From: Adiantum capillus-veneris
Lineage: Eukaryota > Streptophyta > Polypodiopsida > Polypodiales > Pteridaceae
Direction: 5' to 3'
Assembly (NCBI GenBank): GCA_014529385.2
Contig: CM043962.1
Coordinates: 125,348,470 to 125,412,469 of the forward strand
DNA length: 64,000 nucleotides
Notes under the pieces: generated by a model
Told to the model about the DNA's origin: nothing
Database searches by the model: none
The model's input: the letters and a program-made list of their open reading frames with translations, nothing else
Shown here: positions 34,659 through 45,891 of the stretch, one piece after another
Layout: each line of letters starts with the position of its first letter
Position numbering within the stretch: the stretch's first letter is position 1
Position numbers and translations under genes: made by a program

Positions 34659-35440
34659 CGAGTCTTTGATGATTGTTTTGTGCATTCCACACACTTTATT
34701 AGAGACTATATTGACCAAACTATCAATCAACATTACAACAACGTCCAGGACTTGTGTTGAGCGTACCTCACACAAGCTAGGTTGTTCACATGTATGCTCC
34801 CATTGTTTACGTGTATTATGTAATGCACATAAGAGGGTCCAATTTTTGTGACGACCGTCCCTCACACTCCTGGCCTATTTACCTCTCTCCATCTCTCTCT
34901 TTGTGTGTTCTCATCTCTATTGTACAATGTATGGACTACAATCATAATATATTGTTCTTTGCTATAAATTATGTCAATTGTTTATGGATTAGGGTCATGA
35001 CACGATCTTGATAGTTTACCCTCTCCTTTGACAACATTTATTTTTTTTAATTATATTTTGCAAATATGGCAGATACTAAGCTGTCAAAACATCAACAATT
35101 TTCCTTCAAATTGATAGTACGTCACTTTCACACATGTTAGAGCCTCGTAAGGTCCCTCCCTACACCCTAGAGCCATTCTGAAATTTTTTGGCCTAGAAAA
35201 TAATTTAGAAAAAGTAAGACCGACAAAGAAGTTATACGGACAACAAGACTTTACTCCAAAATGAAAAGACAAGGATATTTCAAACAAGAAATTACGTCAT
35301 CCTTATATTTTTCCTTTAAGATTAAAATTATTTTTATACTTCTTCATCAAAAACCGCGTGGGAACTGATCTAGATTGAGAACTAGGAGAAAAAGGGACTA
35401 ACTTAATTGAAAGATAAAGTTAAGGGATAAGAACTAAGAA
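34659..35440. other. No gene recognised
   Basis: AT-rich sequence with frequent stops on both strands. It contains no further copies of the S1/S2 core motif. A second end of the transposase-bearing element was not found here. Confidence 0.4.
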
Positions 35441-35447
35441 GAAAAAT

Positions 35448-35600
35448 GGGGTCCAATAGGAATTAAGAAGAGAATTGGAATCCAATAGCATTTGAGAAGA
35501 GAATTTGGGATCCAATAGCATTTGAGAAGAGAATTTGGGGTCCAATAGGAATTGAGAAGAGAATTGGGGTCCAATAGGAATTGAGAAGAGAATTCCACCC
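35448..35600. repeat. Minisatellite, about 35-bp unit, 4-5 copies
   Basis: Units read GGGGTCCAATAGGAATTGAG followed by AAGAGAATT, with minor variation (TTTGGGATCCAATAGCATTT in the middle copies). It lies immediately upstream of a TATA-like box, so it could be an LTR or promoter-associated repeat. That role is inferred. Confidence 0.9.
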
Positions 35601-35609
35601 ACCATTTCC

Positions 35610-35617
35610 TATATAAA
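35610..35617 (+). promoter_or_regulatory. TATA-like box after the 35-bp minisatellite
   Basis: CTATATAAAC is followed by a CACCCCCTCTCC run and a pyrimidine-rich leader. It is a good plant TATA context. The only downstream coding sequence is C at 37771, 2.15 kb away. A GAGGAG/GTAATC donor-like site at 35880-35890 and a CAACAG acceptor at about 37764 would allow a leader intron. This link is speculative. Confidence 0.3.
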
Positions 35618-35934
35618 CACCCCCTCTCCTTTGTATTTTTAACACACACATGTATTCCTAAGCTACTTGCATACTTGCCATGCTCAAGACTATGCTTAAG
35701 TAAATCAAGGTTTCCATTAAACCTTGCTCTTGCTCTCTCCCTCTCTTGAAGGCCAAACCATTGAGGATTTTTGTGAAGAAGCTTCTCTCTCCTTCCTCTT
35801 CACCATAAATCCCTTTCCTTCCTCCTTGAGCCTCACATCTCTTCAAGAAGGACTTCAACCCAACTTCCCTCTTGTTTAGAGGAGGTAATCTTCATTTCTA
35901 GTAGGATTAATTAATCCATGTATTTTAATACTAG

Positions 35935-36950
35935 GAAGGTTTATGTGCATCATTTTTAGGTTTAAGCTTTAATGGTAACCTTGGAATTAGGGTTAAGTAT
36001 TAATGGTAGTTATGCATCATTAAATTACGTTTCAAAGGTAGATTTGCACTCGTAAGCTAAGATTTAATGGTAGCTTTGCACTTAAATGTAAGCTTTAGTG
36101 ATTATCCTGCATTTTTAGGTTTTAAGCTTTAAGGGAAACCTTGCAATTAGGGTTAAGTGATAAGAGTATCTACGCATCATAAAGTTAAGATTCAAAGGTA
36201 GATTTGCACTCGTAAGCTAAGCTTTAATGGTAACTTTGCACTTAGATGTAAGCTTTAGTGATTACCTTGCATTTTTAGGTTTTAAGCTTTAATGGAAACC
36301 TTGCAATTAGGGTTAAGTGATAAGAGTATCTACGCATCATAAAGTTAAGCTTCAAAGGTAGATTTGCACTCGTAAGCTAAGCTTTAATGGTAACTTTGCA
36401 CTTAGATGTAAGCTTTAGTGATTACGTTGCATTTTTAGGTTTTAAGCTTTAATGGAAACATTGCAATTAGGGTTAAGTGATAAGAGTATCTACACATCAT
36501 AAAGTTAAGCTTCAAAGATAGATTTTCTCTCTTAAGCTAGGCTTTAATGGTAACTTTGCACTTAGATGTAAGCTTTAGTGACTACCTTGTATTTTTAGGT
36601 TTAAGCTTTAATGGAAACCTTGCAATTAGGGTCAAGTGATAAGAGTATCTATGCATTATAAAGTTAAGCTTCAAAGGTAGATTTTCTCTCGTAAGCTAAG
36701 CTTTAGTGGTAACTTTGCACTTAGGTGTAAGCTTTAGTGACTACCTTGTATTTTTAGGTTTAAGCTTTAATGGAAATCTCGCAAATAGGTTAAGTGTCTA
36801 AGAGTATCTATACATCATTAAGTTAAGTTTCAAAGGTAGATTTGCACTCTTAAGGTAAGCATTAATGGTAACTTTGCACTTAGGTGTAAGCTTTAGTGAC
36901 TACCTTGTATTTTAGGTTTAAGCTTTAATGGAAATCTTGAAAACTCATAA
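35935..36950. repeat. Satellite S3, about 159-bp unit, 6 copies
   Basis: Units contain TTTTAGGTTTTAAGCTTTAA, a TTGCAATTAGGGTTAAGTGA block, a TCATAAAGTTAAGCTTCAAA block and a GTAACTTTGCACTTAG block. Phase points TTAGGTTT(T)AAGCTTTAA recur near 36117, 36276 and 36435 and continue at about 160-bp spacing. Outer copies are more diverged. It is unrelated to S1 and S2. Confidence 0.92.
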
Positions 36951-37770
36951 ATTATAGGGTGACCTTCTAGCTTCCTAAAATGGAAAGCTAGGTACCATAA
37001 GAAAAGAGTAGTTGTCTAAAGCTCGATAGAAGTAGTTCAATTTTTGGTATTGAAGAGTATTTCTAAAGTTTTCAATTTCAAGTTTGTTTGCAAATACGGG
37101 ATGGGGGAGATAGGGGATAACTTTGTGGAATTGATCTCCGTGTTGTTTGAACCGAAAACTCTACAAGCTTCCATGCAGATGCCCCATGGATGGCAAAGGA
37201 TTGCAAAAACCTGGGAATCGACAAAACGGGGATTGAACTTAAAAAGTTAGCATTTCCGAAAAGACATTAACCATCAAATGCCTAGGGAAAAAACTCGCTT
37301 GTATTTTCTAAACAAACTTGGCACTCTCCCACTTACCTTGTGGAACCTCTAAAGGATGTAAAAGGCCACCTACCTTGAGGCGCTCTGCCTTATTAACTTG
37401 GCACTTTTACATCTACTGTTTTAGAGACCTAAACCCTAAATCTGGCACCGTTTTCATCCTATGCATCCAAATAAGCCCATATCTCACTCAGAGTATCTAT
37501 TTGGTATATACTTCAAGTCTGTAATGTGAAGTTTGCAAAAAGTTGACAAAATTACTCAGCTGTAAATAATCGTGATTATTTAATTTTGTTGCAATTTTTT
37601 GTTTGGACTTTATAATTTTGTTCCTTACATGCTTTTATGCATCTATGCATGTTCAAAAATTGATTTGAAGCAAATTGGACTCAATTTGTTAGTATTTCAG
37701 ACTGAAGGACATTTCAGAGAAAGTTTGCCGAATTTACTAACTTTGACACTCTATCCACTCAACAGGGGCC
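36951..37770. other. Leader or intron-like region ahead of coding sequence C
   Basis: No gene is seen. The last bases, a TTTACTAAC branch-point-like sequence and CCACTCAACAG, look like a plant 3' splice site nine bases before the start codon of C. CACTCTCCCACTTACCTTGT and GCACCGTTTTCATCC are GC-richer islands with no assignment. Confidence 0.35.
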
Positions 37771-38245
37771 ATGCAAGCAGTAGAGAAGGCCAAGAAGAAG
37801 CTCACCCAAAAAGAAAAGTTGCAAGAGCTACCAACATACCAGCTGGACCACGACTCAATCAAAACCACCAAAGAAACCTATCTTTCAAAAGAACAGCTTG
37901 AAGAGCATAACACCACAGTGTTCACCGATAGATTCAAGAGAGAGGAAGGACATCAAGTAGAGCTGCAACTTCTACCAAAAGAAGTGTATGATGTCACGGC
38001 AAAGCCCGAGACCAAAGAAACCAACCGAAGGCTAGGACTTAGAGATTTCTATGAACAAGAGCCGTGCGGAGTGGACTTCCAAAAGGCTTATGAGATTTTG
38101 TCCAGGATCAAAGAAGATGGAACCGCTCAGATCTCTGACCCACAAGGGAGTAAGGTTGAAGTGGTAATTACCAAGGATATAGTGGCAAAGGCACTCAGAC
38201 TGCCAACAAAAGGAATGACGATGAGGGCAAGGGATAGAAAGACGG
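37771..38245 (+). pseudogene. Coding sequence C, N-terminal part (split by element B)
   Basis: 158 codons from ATG 37771, rich in Lys, Glu and Gln: MQAVEKAKKKLTQKEKLQEL start, an EEHNTTVFTDRF segment, then LRDFYEQEPCGVDFQKAYEI and VITKDIVAKALRLP. The frame is cut at 38245 by the 5' LTR of element B, and it rejoins in frame at 47022 when B and one ACGG are removed. I do not recognise a named family. The layout (LTR downstream, no pol) suggests ORF1 of a non-autonomous LTR retroelement rather than a host gene. Confidence 0.6.
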
Positions 38246-39090
38246 TGTCAGGAGTTTTTTGGAGCAAGGGATTGCGCATATGTACATAAACATGCAGGGT
38301 GCATCAAATAAAGAATTGCCCATTTTTCAGAGCCAGGTGGTTACGTGGGGCCCACATGTGTACAGGTAGGACAGGGTATACATAGTGCATCGATTTTCAA
38401 TATTACCAGTACCAGTGTGTTTTCTCTACACAAGGAGGAGTTGGTAGCGCGTAAAACTTCTCAAGGAAGCTATCCGCGGGCCGAAAACATGAGGTAAGCA
38501 GGTGCGTCAGATGGCATCTAGTAGTGTCAAGAGGGCGAACGGGGTCAATATTTGCACGCGGATGAGGACGGACACAACGTGGGTGTTTTCTTGTGAGAGT
38601 TATGTAGAAAGATCATCATTAGGACCACTTTTTGGGGCCACTTCACGTGGTTGCGAGACGCATTATTGAAAAGAAATGAGTGCCAGGTGTGCGGATGATG
38701 CAAAAAGGTGACAACTATGCACTGCGAGGTCAGTTTTTGACCTGTTCGGGGTCCGTTTGAGGTCATCTAAAAGGCCAAGGGTGCCCAAATAATAAATCTA
38801 AGTGTGGGAACTGAAAAAAGAGAGAGAAGACCAAAAAAAACGTGGAGAAGAGAGGAGGAATAGCCGCAAGTGTGTTTTTGTTGTTTTTGGAGCATTTTTT
38901 GGCCCTAAACTGCTCATCCGAGGTCGGATTTGAGCACTTTGACATTGTAGACTGGGGTTTTGGGCCGTTCCGGACGCGATGGCGTTGTCCATTTTGCCAA
39001 ATTCCTCACTCTTTTTCTGCTATTTTTTTGTGTAAGTTTCTCCTATGGCGCTGTCCATTTTGCCAAATTCCTCACTCATTTGATGTGCAT
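38246..39090 (+). repeat. 5' LTR of element B, U5 side deleted
   Basis: It matches the other two LTRs from TGTCAGGAG to a GTAAGTTTCTCCTATG segment near 39045. A second copy of its GCGCTGTCCATTTTGCCAAA segment then appears, and the sequence changes. The TG-rich right third and the primer site are absent, so the 5' LTR carries a deletion of roughly 300 bp. It should not be used for LTR dating over that part. Confidence 0.8.
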
Positions 39091-39529
39091 GTGTTCGTCC
39101 TTATCTAAAGTTGAGCTCCATTGAAGTTTCTGGGGATTGGGTAGTGAAAATTTTTGGGTTCTTGCACGTGTGTTCAAAGGGGTTCTCAAAGCATTGTAAC
39201 TTGGGTAGCCATGGCTTTCTCTTATCCGGATTTTCATGGAAGAAGTGATGAAGATGTGGAAGACTTTTTGGAAAATATGGAGGTTGCATGCATTAGCAAC
39301 CAGATCCATGACCCAGCACAGATGTTACGTCTTCTTCAAATTTGTGTGAAGAGTGATGCACGAGTTTGGTCCAAAGCATTTGAAGAGGAGTTGTGTGCAG
39401 CGGATCCACCCGTAAGATTGAGTTGGGACAATCTAAGGCATGGATTGGAAGTGGAGTTTGTAAAGATAGAAGATCCTGACAAAGTGTGGCAAGAAGTACA
39501 GGGTTTAGTACAAAAGGAAGGTGAGACGG

Positions 39530-40471
39530 TGTCAGGAGTTTTTTGGAGCAAGGGATTGCGCATATGTACATATACATGCATGGTGCATCAAATAAATAAT
39601 TGCCCATTTTTCAGAGCCAGGTGGTTACGTGGGGCCCACATGTGTACAGGTAGGACAGCATGTACATAGTGCATCGATTTTCACTATTACCAGTACCACT
39701 GTGTTTTTCTATACTAATGAGGAGTTTATAGTGTGTAAAAATTCTCGAGGAAGCTATCCGCGGGCCGACGACATGAGGTAAGCAGGTGCGTCAGATGGCA
39801 TCGAGTGGCGTCAGGAGGCCGAACGGGGTCAATATTTGCACGCGGATGAGGACGGACACAACGTGGGTGTTTTCTTGTGAGAGTTATGCAGAAAGGTCAT
39901 CATTAGGGCCACTTTTTGGGGCCACTTCACGTGGTGGCGAGATGCATTATTGGAAAAAAGCTGAGTGCCAGGTGTGCGGATGATGCAAAAAGGTGACAAC
40001 TATGCACTGCGAGGTCAGTTTTTGGCCTGTTCGGGGTCCGTTTGAGGTCATCTAAAAGGCCAAGGGTGCCCAAGTAATGAAGCTAAGTGTGAGAACTAAA
40101 AAAACAGAGAGAAGACCAGAAAAAACGTGGAGAAGAGAGGAGGAACAGCCGCAGGTGTGTTTTTGCTCATTTTGGAGCCTGTTTTGGCCGTAAACTACTC
40201 ATCCGAGGTCGGATTTGAGCACTTTGACATTGTAGACTAGGGTTTTGGGCCGTTCCGGACGCGATGGCGCTGTCCATTTTTCCAAATTCCTCACTCTTTT
40301 CTTGCTGTTTTTCTGTGTAAGTTTCTCCTATGAGCGAAGTTTCTGCTCTAGTTTGTGATTGTATCTGGTATCTTTTACCCATATTGTGTGAGCTATTTGC
40401 CCCATTGGTGTTGGCCCAAGCTCAATTGTATCTAAACATCAGAAATTCTCCTCTTTTGCGCTGAGTTTTTT

Positions 40472-40509
<38 letters not shown>

Positions 40510-40677
40510 AGTGGGCAAGTGGATAGTCTCTCTCCTCTCACTCCAAAGGTGTGTTCCCTGTCTCGGCCAGGTGTGTTGTCTAAGCCGAGTGGTGCCCCAT
40601 AGTGTGTGTGTGTATCTCCCCAAGAGTGTGTGTCGGGTCGTTATAGAGGCGCTGTGTGTGTTTTCATCCCGCTCACA
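39530..40677 (+). mobile_element. Solo LTR of the B family inside B gag
   Basis: 1148 bases, TGTCAGGAG...CTCACA, flanked by ACGG at 39526-39529 and 40678-40681. Excision with one ACGG restores the gag frame. It is the only full-length LTR here with a long (GT)n run, at about 40471-40508. It must be younger than the insertion of B itself. Confidence 0.9.
40471..40508. repeat. (GT)n microsatellite in the solo LTR
   Basis: About 19 GT repeats. The corresponding place in the 3' LTR (about 46832-46848) has a shorter, interrupted TG tract, so the repeat number differs between LTR copies. Confidence 0.9.
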
Positions 40678-41317
40678 ACGGTAGATGCGTACATACGAAA
40701 GTTTTCATTGGCATGGGAGAGGATGTGCAAGGCCTTAGCACCACAAGTACCTCCACCTGACATGATGAAGAAGGACAGGTTCTTGGCTGGTCTTTGGGAG
40801 CATATACGTTGGAGAGTGGAGCTAAAGAAGCCTAGGACATATGAAGATGCACTAGAGGTAGCAAGGAACAAAGAGTGGAAGTTGAGGAAAATGAGCCAGT
40901 TAGGGGTGGAGTCTTTGCCCATGAGGTCTGAATTTCAGCCTATGGATTCTTTACAAGGTCGCATGCCAGCGGTTCATCATGAACCAGTGGTTTTTGTTAC
41001 TCCTCAGGTTATGCCAACAGTGATCACTACAACAGTGCAAGATGACGGGCTAAGGCAAGACATGAGGCAAGTGGTAGATTTAATGAAGAATCTCAGCCTA
41101 AACATGCTAGGTCAAGTGGGAAATAATCGAGGGTCGAGGGAGGTATGCAAATCAGCCAAGAGGTGAAGAAAGGCCTAGGAATGGTGTTAGACAAACCAAT
41201 GGTAGGTTTTGGAGGTAGACGCCCACATGTTACAATTGTGGAGAGTTGGGTCACATCAGCCCGCAATGTGATAAGCCACCAAGGATGGGGGGAGACATGT
41301 ATCCATTGCCAAGATAG

Positions 41318-43879
41318 GTGCTAACTAGGTCAAATGATGATGGCATCGAAATTAAGGGAGACGAAGGAACCAGTGGATTAACCCAAGAGGTAAAGGGAAA
41401 GACAAAAGTGCTAAGTGTAGTCACCTTGGAGAAGGCATCAAAGCTAGAGGATACATTAGTGATGCCTATTGGGAAGAGGACCACAGAGGATAAGGAAGGA
41501 AGAAGTGCCCCAGGTCCTAATAAGAAGAAAGGAAAGAGCCATGAAGGCGAGGATGTCAAGGCCAAGAGGAAAAGGATAGCTCGTCGAAAGTTTCATGTTT
41601 CAGATTTTCCACTAGGGGATGGGCAATTAAGCTATGACTTGAAGGAGGATCTGACGAGAAGGAAGGCAGATGTTACTTTTGGGCAGCTTATAGAGATGGT
41701 GCCTAAGCTAAAGCGACAGTGGAAGAGGATGGTTAACCCAATGGAGAAAGAGCCAGAGAGAGGTTCAGTAAAGGTGTTGGCAATGGATGAGCTACCAGAC
41801 ATTTGTCCAATAGTATATGTGTGGCATAAAAGGAAAAATTTGGGACAAGGTTATGTGGATGGCGGAGCCCAAATATGCGTCATAACACACTCATGCGTTG
41901 AGAAGATGGGTCTCACAGTGGCTGGGGTGTCAGGTTTTCGGATCAGATTGGCAAACCATCAAAAAGTAAAATGCTTAGGTGTTGTAAAGAGCTTAGAAGT
42001 GGAGGCATATGATGCAAAGGCAGTGGTTGATTTTCATGTGATGCCAGCAGGGTTGGGAGCATATCCTATTATACTGGGAAGACCATGGTTACGTGCAGTG
42101 GGAGCTGTTCAAGATTGGCGACATGGTACGATTAGCCTGTATGGAAAGACAGGTACCAAGAAGCTTTATAATATGGACACAAGGAAACGATTAGAGGAGC
42201 TTTATGAAGATGAGGATGAGTCTAGTGATGAAGACTCTTCCACGGTGACAAATGAGGACAGTGATAGCACTACCAACAGTGATGAGGATGCTGATGTTGC
42301 ATTTCTTTTGATGGACAAAGAAATCCAAGAGTTTGGTTTAGTTGCATTTTCGAATGAAGTTGAAGATGAAAGTGAAGGGCCTTACGAAGTGATTGAAGGG
42401 CTGATGCAAACCAAGGTTGAGGTGTCAAAGAAGCAGGAATTGATGACACAAATGATCAATGGAGACCTCTCAGCTATGGAGAAGGATATATATTTGCACA
42501 TGCTGACTAGTTTTCCTGATTTGTTCATTACTTCATATGAAGAGATCAGAGGGTTCGAGGGCAAAGAGATGCATATAGAGCTGAAAGAAGGTGCTAAGCC
42601 AGTGCGGCAAAGGCTAAGAAGGATGGGTCAAGAGCAAATGGAAGCCTTGCGAGAAGAGGTGGACAAGTTGTTGAAGGCAGGGTTCATAGTCCCTGTGGAG
42701 ACCACAGAATGGGTGAGTCCAGTTGTAGTCAGTCCAAAGAAGGATGGGAAGTGGAGAATTTGTGTAGATTTTAAACCCTTAAACACAGCCACTAAGAAGA
42801 ACCCATATCCTCTTCCATTCATCGATCAGATCTTGGATTCAGTGGCAGGTTATGAGAGGTATAGTGTGTGTGATGGTTTTTCAGGCTATTTTCAATTGAA
42901 GATTGCTCTTAAAGACCGCACAAAGACCACTTTTATTACGCCATGGGGCTGCTATTGCTACACAGTATTGCCATTTGGGTTGTCAAATGGACCTTCCTTC
43001 TATCAAGAGAGAGCAAATTGGGTGTTGGAACCATTCATTGGTAGTTGTGTTAAAGCTTTTATGGATGACTTCTGTGTTTATAGCAGTAGGGCTGAACACC
43101 ATGAGAAGTTGCAGATGGTATTGGCTCGATATGATGAATGTGGAGGACAACTAAATCCAAAGAAATGTCATCTAGCACAGCCAAGGGTGAAGTTATTGGG
43201 CCATATGGTGTCAGAAAATGGCATTGAGGCTGATCCAGATAAGGTTAAGTCTATTATTCTTCTTCCATCACCTACGAGTACGAAGCAATTGGCAACTTTT
43301 ATACACAAAGGGAAGTACATGGCACGGTTTATTCCATTGTCTTCGCAGCTTCTTTATCCATTACAGCAAGTGGCAAAGCATGATCCATTGCAATGGGATG
43401 ACAAGTGTGAAGAAGTGTTTCAAGAGGTGAAAGAGGTGTTAGGGGGGTTGTCAGCCATGCAGGCTCCTGATTGGGAGAAAGTGTTTTATGTAAATCCATC
43501 AGTAGGGGATGATGCCATTGGATCCATGCTATTGCAAAAGGCGAAGGGCAGCCATTATATGAGGCCAGTGTATTGTGCAAGCCGAGTGAAGTTGGTAGCG
43601 GAGAGAAAGCTCTCGGGAGTAGAGCTAGTGATGGCCAGTGTAATATTTGCTTGTCGACGATTTCGTCATTACTTGCTACCATGGCCTTTTTTTTTCTTGA
43701 CGAGTTATGCCTTTTTGCCACAGTTAATTAATGATACTAACATGTCAAATATGGTGAAGAAATGGGTAATTGAGCTGCAAGAGTTTGAGTTCTCTTTTCT
43801 AGTGGAAGATAGTACAAGGGCTACCCTAGCTGATTTGTTGACCTACAAGGAGAATCCCCTTATTGCCACAGTTAATTAA
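41318..43879 (+). pseudogene. Element B pol: protease, RT and first RNase H
   Basis: 853 codons are open. The protease is seen as YVDGGAQICVITHSCVEKMG (D-G-G-A site), with AYPIILGRPWLRAVG for the flap side. RT runs from VVVSPKKDGKWRICVDFKPL through TPWGCYCYTVLPFGLSNGPS and catalytic FMDDFCVYS to LLGHMVSENGIEAD. RNase H follows (WEKVFYVNPSVGDDAIGSML; the usual TDAS-type Asp region reads VNPSVGD, so a catalytic Asp may be lost). The frame ends at LIATVN because of the 148-bp duplication. The start at GTG 41318 only marks the TAG at 41315. In life this would be part of a gag-pol protein. Confidence 0.88.
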
Positions 43880-44012
43880 TGATACTAACATGTCAAATAT
43901 GGTGAAGAAATGGGTAATTGAGCTGCAAGAGTTTGAGTTCTCTTTTCTAGTGGAAGATAGTACAAGGGCTACCCTAGCTGATTTGTTGACCTACAAGGAG
44001 AATCCCCTTATT
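43717..44012. repeat. Exact 148-bp tandem duplication in pol
   Basis: The block starting GCCACAGTTAATTAATGATA at 43717 recurs at 43865 and runs to a shared GAATCCCCTTATTG end. No differences were seen. As 148 is not a multiple of three, it shifts the frame and truncates pol at 43879. Without it the frame would run on into the second RNase H. Confidence 0.93.
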
Positions 44013-44024
44013 GTTAAGGAAGAG

Positions 44025-44460
44025 GTGGTGAGAAAGGTAGTTGAAGAAGTGCCACAGATCAGCAATGCACATGTGTTGTTCTTTGATGGTTCATACAGAA
44101 AGAGCCATGATGCAGCTTCAGGGGGTATAACACTTTATGATCCAGAGGGGAAGCTAGTATGCAAGAGAGGGTTCAAATTGGATGCTCATAGTAACAATGA
44201 GGCTGAATATGCTACTCTGGAAGCCTGATTACACATTTTTTTGAAGCATGGGGTTTGAAGGTTGAGCATAAAAGGTGATGCCTTGTTAGTGGTGAAGCAA
44301 GTGTTGGGTGTGTGGAAGAGCAAGAACACCTCATTGAAGGAAATGTGCTTCAGAATTAAAGGCCTGTTAAAAAAGTTCAAAGCATGGAGCATTAGACACA
44401 TTGAACGTGCTCTAAATGGAGAGGCACATGAAGTAGCTCAAAGCATGATTGGGGAGCTAT
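44025..44460 (+). pseudogene. Element B second RNase H (Tat-type)
   Basis: LFFDGSYRKSHDAASGGITL carries the first metal-binding Asp, AHSNNEAEYATLEA the Glu, LSIKGDALLVVKQVLG the second Asp and IERALNGEAHEVAQSM the last acidic or His region. This order and the NNEAEY motif identify an extra RNase H of the kind found between RNase H and integrase in Tat elements. TGA stops at 44226 and about 44256 break it. Confidence 0.85.
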
Positions 44461-45782
44461 TTGTGTTGAGGACCACTTTACCTCTTTATCATGGCCGGGA
44501 ACGTTTGGCTCAAGAAGAGGAGTTTTTGCTAACAGGAATCATTCCAAAGGAGATTCAGAAGTTTAAGAAGTATGGTTTTGTGCGTAGAGCATCTAGGTAC
44601 AAATTGATCGGTGATGTCTTGTACATGAAAGGGGATGATCTCGTGTTGAGACGTGTACCTTGGTGGGAGGAGCTTTATAGAGTGTTGGAAGAGAATCATG
44701 AAGGCGCATGTGGCGGCCATTTTGCTCTAAAGATCACCTTGCATAAGATCTTGCAAGAGGGGTATGTATGGCCTAGTTTGCACAAGGATGTTCATCATTG
44801 GTGTAGGTCTTGCAATAGGTGTCAAGCATTTGGGAAGAGAGTGTTGAAGCCGGAGCTACAAAAAACCATTATGGCGTTTGATGTGTTTGAAAAGTGGGGG
44901 ATTGATGCAATAGGCCTGTTACCTATCACAAGCAGGGGCAAAAGCTATATTTTGACTGCAGTGGACTATCTCTCTAGATGGGCACATGCTATAGCAGTAA
45001 AACAGATCACTGCAAAGGATGTGGCAAAATTTGTGTATGATGAAATATGTTGCAAGTTTGGGGTGCCACTGGAGCTTCATTCAGATAAGGGACCCGGATT
45101 TAGAGCTAAACTACTAGATTTTTTATGCGCAAAGATGAAGATTAAGCACCAGCATACCACTCCTTATTACCCGCAGTGTAATGGCTTAAATGAAAGATTC
45201 AATGGTGAGTGTGTACAGATTCTTTCGAAAGTGACAGAGCACCAAGGAAAGAATTGGGATTTGGAATTGCCTAGTGCATTATGGGCTTACCGTACTTCGG
45301 TGAAGACAGGTACAAGGTTCACTCCATTTCATTTGGTGTATGGAAAGGAAGCACTATTGCCTGTTCCTCTAGAGTTGCCTGTGGTCAAGATGTTAGAGAA
45401 GTTGCTTGGGCCGCCCAGTGATGCATTCCAAGAGAGGCTCTTACAGCTACAAGAGGTTCAGCTGGATAGGATGAGTGCATTGGAACATTATGGGCAGATG
45501 CAAGATAGGGCTTTCGCAAAGATAAATGAAAAGGTCAAAAGTAAGGGTATCAAGAAGCATGACTTGGTTTTGCGCTACAACAGTAAGCTGGACAACACCT
45601 TCCAAAAGAATTTTCAAATTAAGTGGGAAGGCCCTTTCAAGGTAGTGGAGTGTTTTCCGAATGGTACATATCAGCTGGCTAACCTGGATGGGATTTTACA
45701 TAAGTCAAGGGTAAATGGATTGTGTCTTAAATTTTATCATGCTAGATTGATGATGGTGGAGCAAGATGAGCTGTCTGTGTAG
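44262..45782 (+). pseudogene. Element B integrase
   Basis: From the end of the second RNase H the frame runs 506 codons without a stop. It shows the zinc-binding NHEGACGGHFA ... CRSCNRCQAFGK module, core Asp (KWGIDAIGLLP), core Asp (ELHSDKGPGF) and Glu (YYPQCNGLNERFN). Next come ALWAYRTSVKTGTRFTPFHL, VYGKEALLP and a C-terminal KWEGPFKVVECFPNGTYQL domain. All catalytic residues are present. No chromodomain follows. It ends 110 bases before the 3' LTR. Taken alone the integrase looks intact, but it cannot be produced because of the upstream breaks. Confidence 0.88.
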
Positions 45783-45891
45783 GAAGTAATGTTGGTGAGA
45801 GATGAGGAGACTTGTGATGCGGCAAGTCTCATATCGCTTTATGCTGCTGCTGATCATGAATGATCTAGCAAGCTAGGGGATGAGCAAATTA

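Larger units (their letters stand above)
39211..41275 (+). pseudogene. Element B gag, interrupted by a solo LTR
   Basis: It starts MAFSYPDFHGRSDEDVEDFL at 39211, a retrotransposon gag N-terminus. It runs to 39529, is split by the LTR at 39530-40677 and continues as a DAYIRKFSLAWERMC segment and KKPRTYEDALEVARNKEWKL. A frameshift near 41150 precedes the zinc knuckle CYNCGELGHISPQC (41228-41269, CX2CX4HX4C). A TAG at 41315 separates gag from pol in the same frame. Gag forms the particle and binds RNA. This copy is broken. Confidence 0.85.

Noticed and set aside
35420-35651. Repeating Trp-Thr-Pro peptides on the minus strand
   Set aside because: By-product of the 35-bp minisatellite.
38246-39108. 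Small frames in the B LTRs (also near 40.2, 46.4 kb)
   Set aside because: The same frames appear in all three LTR copies at the same place and carry no conserved protein signal.
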